Shown: positions 38,345-41,719 of the stretch, one piece after another
How positions within the stretch are numbered: the first letter of the stretch is position 1
How the letters are laid out: each line of letters opens with the position of its first letter
Source: Thalassobacillus sp043497085
Lineage (GTDB): Bacteria > Bacillota > Bacilli > Bacillales > Halobacillaceae
Strand: one strand, 5' to 3'
Assembly (NCBI GenBank): GCA_043497085.1
Contig: JBIEKI010000025.1
DNA: 41,719 bases
Made by a program: the position numbers and the translations under genes
Notes under the pieces: model-generated
The model's database searches: none
Seen by the model: the letters and a program-made list of their open reading frames with translations, nothing else
What the model was told of the DNA's origin: nothing

Positions 38345-40060
38345 ATGAGTCACATCAAAGGGATTGCCGCTTCCAGTGGTATTGCTATCGCAAAGGTATA
38401 CCGCCTGGAGGCTCCAGACCTTTCCTATAAAAAAAATAATGTCGACGTTCCGGAAGATGAAGTGAAACGGTTGCATGAAGCACTGGATATTTCCAAATCT
38501 GAACTTGAGAAAATCAAGGAACATACGAAGAAATCACTTGGAGATGAGCATGCAGAAATTTTTTCCGCTCACCTGTTAGTACTGAGCGATCCTGAATTGA
38601 TTCAACCGATTGAAGATAAGATCAAATCTGAAAATGTAAATGCTGAAGCTGCTCTAGATGAGACGGCAAATATGTTCATCGATATGTTCAAAAATATGGA
38701 CAATGAGTATATGCGCGAACGTGCAGCTGATATCCAGGATGTCACCAAACGCGTGATGGCCCATTTGCTTGGTGTAACTTTCCCGGATCCTGCTTTGATC
38801 AATGAAGAAGTTGTCATCGTAGCGGACGACCTCACCCCATCTGACACAGCTCAACTGAACAAACAGTATGTCAAAGGGTTCACGACAGACATTGGTGGTC
38901 GTACTTCCCATTCAGCTATCATGGCACGCTCCCTGGAAATTCCTGCCGTAGTAGGAACGAAAGAAATTACCAGCAATGCTCAAAAAGATGAAAAAATTAT
39001 TGTTGATGGAATTGACGGTGACGTCATCGTCAATCCTACTCAAGAAGAACTGGATACGTATCAACAAAAAATGGCTGATTTTGAAAAACAAAAGCAAGAA
39101 TGGGCAAAATTGAAGGACGAGCCTACAATCACCGCTGATGGTACACACGTTGAATTAGCAGCGAATATCGGAACCCCGGAAGATGTAGAGGGTGTTCTTA
39201 ATAATGGCGGCGAAGGTGTCGGACTTTACCGCACCGAGTTCCTTTACATGGGTAAAAGCCAGCTCCCGACCGAAGAAGAACAATTTGGTGCTTATAAATC
39301 TGTCCTGGAGCAAATGGGAGACAAACCTGTCGTCGTCCGTACGTTAGACATCGGCGGGGACAAAGAATTGGATTACCTTGACCTTCCGAAAGAATTGAAT
39401 CCATTCCTAGGTTTCCGTGCCATCCGTCTGTGTCTGGAACGCGATGACATTTTCCGTACCCAATTGCGGGCGCTTTTACGTGCAAGTGTTCACGGTAACT
39501 TGAAAATCATGTTCCCGATGATCGCCACTCTGGAAGAATTCCGCGAAGCGAAAAACATGCTTGATGAAGAAAAGTTGAAACTGAAAGAAGAAGGTCACGA
39601 CATTTCCGATGATATTGAAGTTGGTATCATGGTTGAAATCCCAGCTACTGCGATGATTGCACGCCAGTTTGCCAAAGAGGTTGATTTCTTCAGTATTGGA
39701 ACAAATGACTTGATTCAATATACCATGGCTGCTGACCGAATGAATGAACGTGTTTCCTACTTGTACCAGCCATACAATCCGGCAATATTGAATTTGATCA
39801 ATAATGTCATTGAAGCTGCTCATGCAGAAGGTAAATGGGCAGGTATGTGTGGCGAAATGGCCGGTGACTCAATCGCTATTCCTATCCTGCTTGGACTGGG
39901 ACTTGATGAATTCAGTATGAGTGCCACATCCATATTACCTGCACGTACGCAACTGAAAGATCTTTCGAAAGAAGACATGGCTTCTTTTAAAGAAACACTC
40001 CTTTCAATGGGAACGGCCGATGAAGTGGTCGCTTTCATTAAAGAAAAAACAAATCAGTAA
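38345..40060 (+). CDS. ptsI: Phosphoenolpyruvate-protein phosphotransferase (enzyme I)
   Basis: A 571-residue enzyme I that starts the PTS by taking phosphate from phosphoenolpyruvate onto His189 in TDIGGRTSHSAIMAR. The C-terminal PEP-binding barrel shows FSIGTNDLIQYTMAADR and GMCGEMAGD with the catalytic cysteine. Length is normal. It starts five bases after ptsH. Placement after fruA rather than ptsG makes this a combined fructose-general PTS unit. Confidence 0.97.
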   Translation: MSHIKGIAASSGIAIAKVYRLEAPDLSYKKNNVDVPEDEVKRLHEALDISKSELEKIKEHTKKSLGDEHAEIFSAHLLVLSDPELIQPIEDKIKSENVNAEAALDETANMFIDMFKNMDNEYMRERAADIQDVTKRVMAHLLGVTFPDPALINEEVVIVADDLTPSDTAQLNKQYVKGFTTDIGGRTSHSAIMARSLEIPAVVGTKEITSNAQKDEKIIVDGIDGDVIVNPTQEELDTYQQKMADFEKQKQEWAKLKDEPTITADGTHVELAANIGTPEDVEGVLNNGGEGVGLYRTEFLYMGKSQLPTEEEQFGAYKSVLEQMGDKPVVVRTLDIGGDKELDYLDLPKELNPFLGFRAIRLCLERDDIFRTQLRALLRASVHGNLKIMFPMIATLEEFREAKNMLDEEKLKLKEEGHDISDDIEVGIMVEIPATAMIARQFAKEVDFFSIGTNDLIQYTMAADRMNERVSYLYQPYNPAILNLINNVIEAAHAEGKWAGMCGEMAGDSIAIPILLGLGLDEFSMSATSILPARTQLKDLSKEDMASFKETLLSMGTADEVVAFIKEKTNQ

Positions 40061-40092
40061 TGGTAATTTGAAGCATATTGTGCACAATAAAT

Positions 40093-40123
40093 AAAAAGAA
40101 GGGGATTCGCTCTCCTTCTTTTT
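40093..40123 (+). terminator. Terminator of the fru-pts operon
   Basis: aaaaagaaggggga-like stem: aaaaagaagg (40093-40102) pairs with ccttcttttt (40114-40123). Confidence 0.85.
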
Positions 40124-40154
40124 CACTCACTTTTTTTAGGAAAGAAGTGTTAGC

Positions 40155-40331
40155 ATGACTTACACGATCATTATGATTGTTTCCGTGCTCATTGTTTTGG
40201 GTATTGCAGCAGCTTTTGGCCTGGCTGTCAATGCAGGTTATAATTATAAACACACCGTTGATCCTCTTCCTGCTAAAGAAGATGGTCATGAAATTAATTC
40301 CCGGCAGGAAGAATCGAATACAAAAAGCTGA
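40155..40331 (+). CDS. Small YtzI-like membrane protein
   Basis: A 58-residue protein with one N-terminal membrane helix (YTIIMIVSVLIVLGIAAAFGLAV), then NAGYNYKHTVDPLP and a hydrophilic tail. The helix followed by YxYKHTVDP recalls the Bacillus YtzI family of unknown function; this is from memory. The ribosome site is weak (ggaaagaag). It lies after the ptsI terminator. Confidence 0.65.
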   Translation: MTYTIIMIVSVLIVLGIAAAFGLAVNAGYNYKHTVDPLPAKEDGHEINSRQEESNTKS

Positions 40332-40405
40332 TGCCCTATTATAAATAGGTATATTGAAAAGAAAGCTAAAAAAACTTTTATTTTAGGGTAGAAAATAACA
40401 GCAAA

Positions 40406-40450
40406 AGACAAACTCAGGGTTGATATAGCTCTGAGTTTGTCTTTTTTTTT
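40406..40450 (+). terminator. Terminator after the YtzI-like gene
   Basis: agacaaactcag (40406-40417) pairs with ctgagtttgtct (40431-40442), followed by nine or more T. Confidence 0.92.
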
Positions 40451-40609
40451 TGGGCTTTTTTTGACGATTTATGCCTTACTTGTTGTTTTCCTATTACATG
40501 CGAGAGAATTTAGGTTTACGAATGAGAAATTAAAGGTATTACCATAAACATCTATTTTAAAGCATATATTTTATTAGACGTATTAAGGGGATTATTTAGA
40601 CCTTGCATT

Positions 40610-40637
40610 CACGTTATCGTTAATTTTTGATAACGTG
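40610..40637. promoter_or_regulatory. Perfect 9-bp inverted repeat over the EamA promoter
   Basis: CACGTTATC (40610-40618) and GATAACGTG (40629-40637), separated by 10 bases. It covers the -35 of the promoter below, so a repressor bound here would block it. Besides this and the flanking terminator, the 344-base gap shows only A/T-rich sequence. Confidence 0.65.
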
Positions 40638-40655
40638 GTTAAATCGTACTATTAC
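40627..40655 (+). promoter_or_regulatory. SigA-like promoter of the EamA gene
   Basis: TTGATA (40627-40632), 17 bases, TATTAC (40650-40655). Confidence 0.5.
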
Positions 40656-40675
40656 TTATCTTTAGGAGGCACACA

Positions 40676-41545
40676 ATGAGATTTGCAGGGGTAGGCTTAG
40701 TAATGCTAGCTGCTATATGCTGGGGCATTAGTGGGGGAATTGCAGATATTTTAATGACCAAGGGCTGGGACCCAATGGTAATCTCCTTTTACCGAGGTGC
40801 TGTTGGGTTTATATGTTTCTTGACGTGGTTTCTCATTCGGTTTAAAAAGAATTGGACTTTCTCTCCTCGTTTATACTTTTGGTCACTATTAGCAGGGGTT
40901 GGTGTTGCTGGAAATTTCACTTTTTATTTTCTCGGCATCCAGGCCTCAAGCATTGCTGTTGCGGCTACCTTGATGTACACCGCACCTGTGTTTGTCCTGT
41001 TAATCTCCTTTTTATTTCGTATAGAACGGTCGACTTGGTTTAAATGGGCGTGCATTTTCGGTGTACTTATGGGGATTGTGCTGCTTACAGGCGCATACAA
41101 TACTGAGTCCATTTCCGTAAGTTTAGCAGGGGCGGCAGCGGGGCTTGCTGCTGGTCTTTCCTATGCTTTGTTTATATTCGGTTTTAAAAACGCTTCTGCT
41201 ATCGGAAAGCCCCAGACCACCTTAACCATCGCCTTTTTTTCTTTCTGTCTCATCCTTTTATTCTTTACAGGAAGTGGTGAAGCAACTAAGGTGTTGACCT
41301 CTAGCGACCTGGGATGGTTCATTCTCTTAGGACTTGTAGGGGCTGGAATATCGTTTATATTCTATGTGATCGGGGTTCGGAAGACTGCCCCGACTACTGC
41401 TTCGATGGTCGCAATGGTAGAGCCGGTTACAGCTTCCATATTTGGCGTTTTGCTTCTCGGAGATAATTTGGGACTCATTCAATTTCTGGGAATGGTGCTA
41501 ATTCTGGTTACAGTCACCGTACTTAGTGTAAAACAGGCTGACTGA
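40676..41545 (+). CDS. EamA/DMT-family transporter
   Basis: A 289-residue membrane protein of the drug/metabolite transporter superfamily with ten helices and two EamA repeats. The first begins MLAAICWGISGGIADIL, and its hallmark lies in ASSIAVAATLMYTAPVFVLLISFLF; the second begins AGLSYALFIFGF and ends with TTASMVAMVEPVTASIFGVLLLGD. It probably exports a metabolite; the substrate is unknown. The start follows taggagg. It is monocistronic with a candidate operator. Confidence 0.9.
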   Translation: MRFAGVGLVMLAAICWGISGGIADILMTKGWDPMVISFYRGAVGFICFLTWFLIRFKKNWTFSPRLYFWSLLAGVGVAGNFTFYFLGIQASSIAVAATLMYTAPVFVLLISFLFRIERSTWFKWACIFGVLMGIVLLTGAYNTESISVSLAGAAAGLAAGLSYALFIFGFKNASAIGKPQTTLTIAFFSFCLILLFFTGSGEATKVLTSSDLGWFILLGLVGAGISFIFYVIGVRKTAPTTASMVAMVEPVTASIFGVLLLGDNLGLIQFLGMVLILVTVTVLSVKQAD

Positions 41546-41594
41546 AAAATTTATGTCCATTAAAGTAATTAAAAGATTTAGTCATCAATAGGAA

Positions 41595-41719
41595 CCGAGT
41601 AGGCGTCGCCATTACTGACCACGCCTCTCACAGAGCACACACGTGCGGACCTTCGCATGCGGCTCTTCCCATATATCTCTTTTAGAGATAACGTTCATCG
41701 TAAACAGATAAAAGACTCA
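41595..41719 (-). mobile_element. 3' end of a group II intron (domains V and VI), body outside the window
   Basis: On the minus strand a domain V-like hairpin lies at 41633-41665: GAGCCGCATGCG, loop, CGCACGTGTGTGCTC, with the AGC triad and a two-base bulge, though with one extra bulged base. Domain VI follows (41602-41625): GGCGT-g-GTCA, GNRA loop GTAA, TGGC-g-ACGCC, then CCTACTC, typical of bacterial group II intron 3' ends. The exact 3' boundary (near 41595) is estimated. The reverse transcriptase, if any, lies to the right of the window. Confidence 0.65.

Overview
The window looks like a chromosomal segment of a Gram-positive, spore-forming member of the Bacillaceae, probably a halophilic or halotolerant lineage near Halobacillus, Virgibacillus or Oceanobacillus. 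This genus guess is inference. The supporting signs are Bacillus-type Shine-Dalgarno sites throughout, a sspL spore-protein gene, a Bacillus-type gas vesicle cluster, CcpA, CodY, PerR and SigB-like sites matching Bacillus consensus, the gene order secG-est-rnr-smpB-ssrA, and proteins very close to B. subtilis YkkC/YkkD, KatA, ArtM, FruR and SspL. No rRNA, tRNA or CRISPR array was seen.

Layout. 1-2000: a folded dispersed repeat, a YfhD-like gene, a guanidine-I riboswitch driving a ykkCD-type guanidinium exporter, and a convergent Lin0512-family gene. 2190-8355: a 12-gene gas vesicle cluster gvpQ-B-R-N-F-G-L-S-K-J-T-U with a SigB-like promoter in front and a terminator behind; gvpA and gvpP are absent. 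8358-12064 (minus): a four-gene operon of rhodanese/metallo-beta-lactamase persulfide dioxygenase, zinc-ribbon protein, SulP transporter and beta-carbonic anhydrase, with a CsoR/CstR-like operator. 12106-14366 (minus): an arginine-type amino acid ABC importer. 14937-19956 (minus): a two-subunit sodium:solute symporter with a CBS/DUF294 regulator and a DnaQ-like exonuclease, behind a perfect cre site. 20046-21816: small genes including sspL, and a DUF2243 pair. 21913-23750 (minus): ilvD with CodY-like and cre-like sites. 23914-28073: murB, a 33-residue small ORF with a SigB-like promoter, katA with a PerR box, and a CDF transporter.

28236-34157 (minus) is the ribosome-rescue and RNA-decay block secG-est-rnr-smpB-ssrA. 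Its tmRNA gene is interrupted: a 270-nt ORF-less group I intron splits the T-loop of the tRNA-like domain. P1 with the U.G splice-site pair, the R and S core elements, the terminal G and clean restoration of the T-arm can all be read directly. This is the most striking feature of the window. A GNAT-family gene lies on the plus strand inside this block.

34339-40331 (plus): fruR-fruK-fruA followed directly by ptsH-ptsI, which puts the fructose transporter and the general PTS proteins side by side, then a small YtzI-like membrane protein. 40610-41545: an EamA transporter with a perfect 9-bp inverted repeat over its -35. The right edge (41595-41719, minus) holds domains V and VI of a group II intron whose body lies outside the window.
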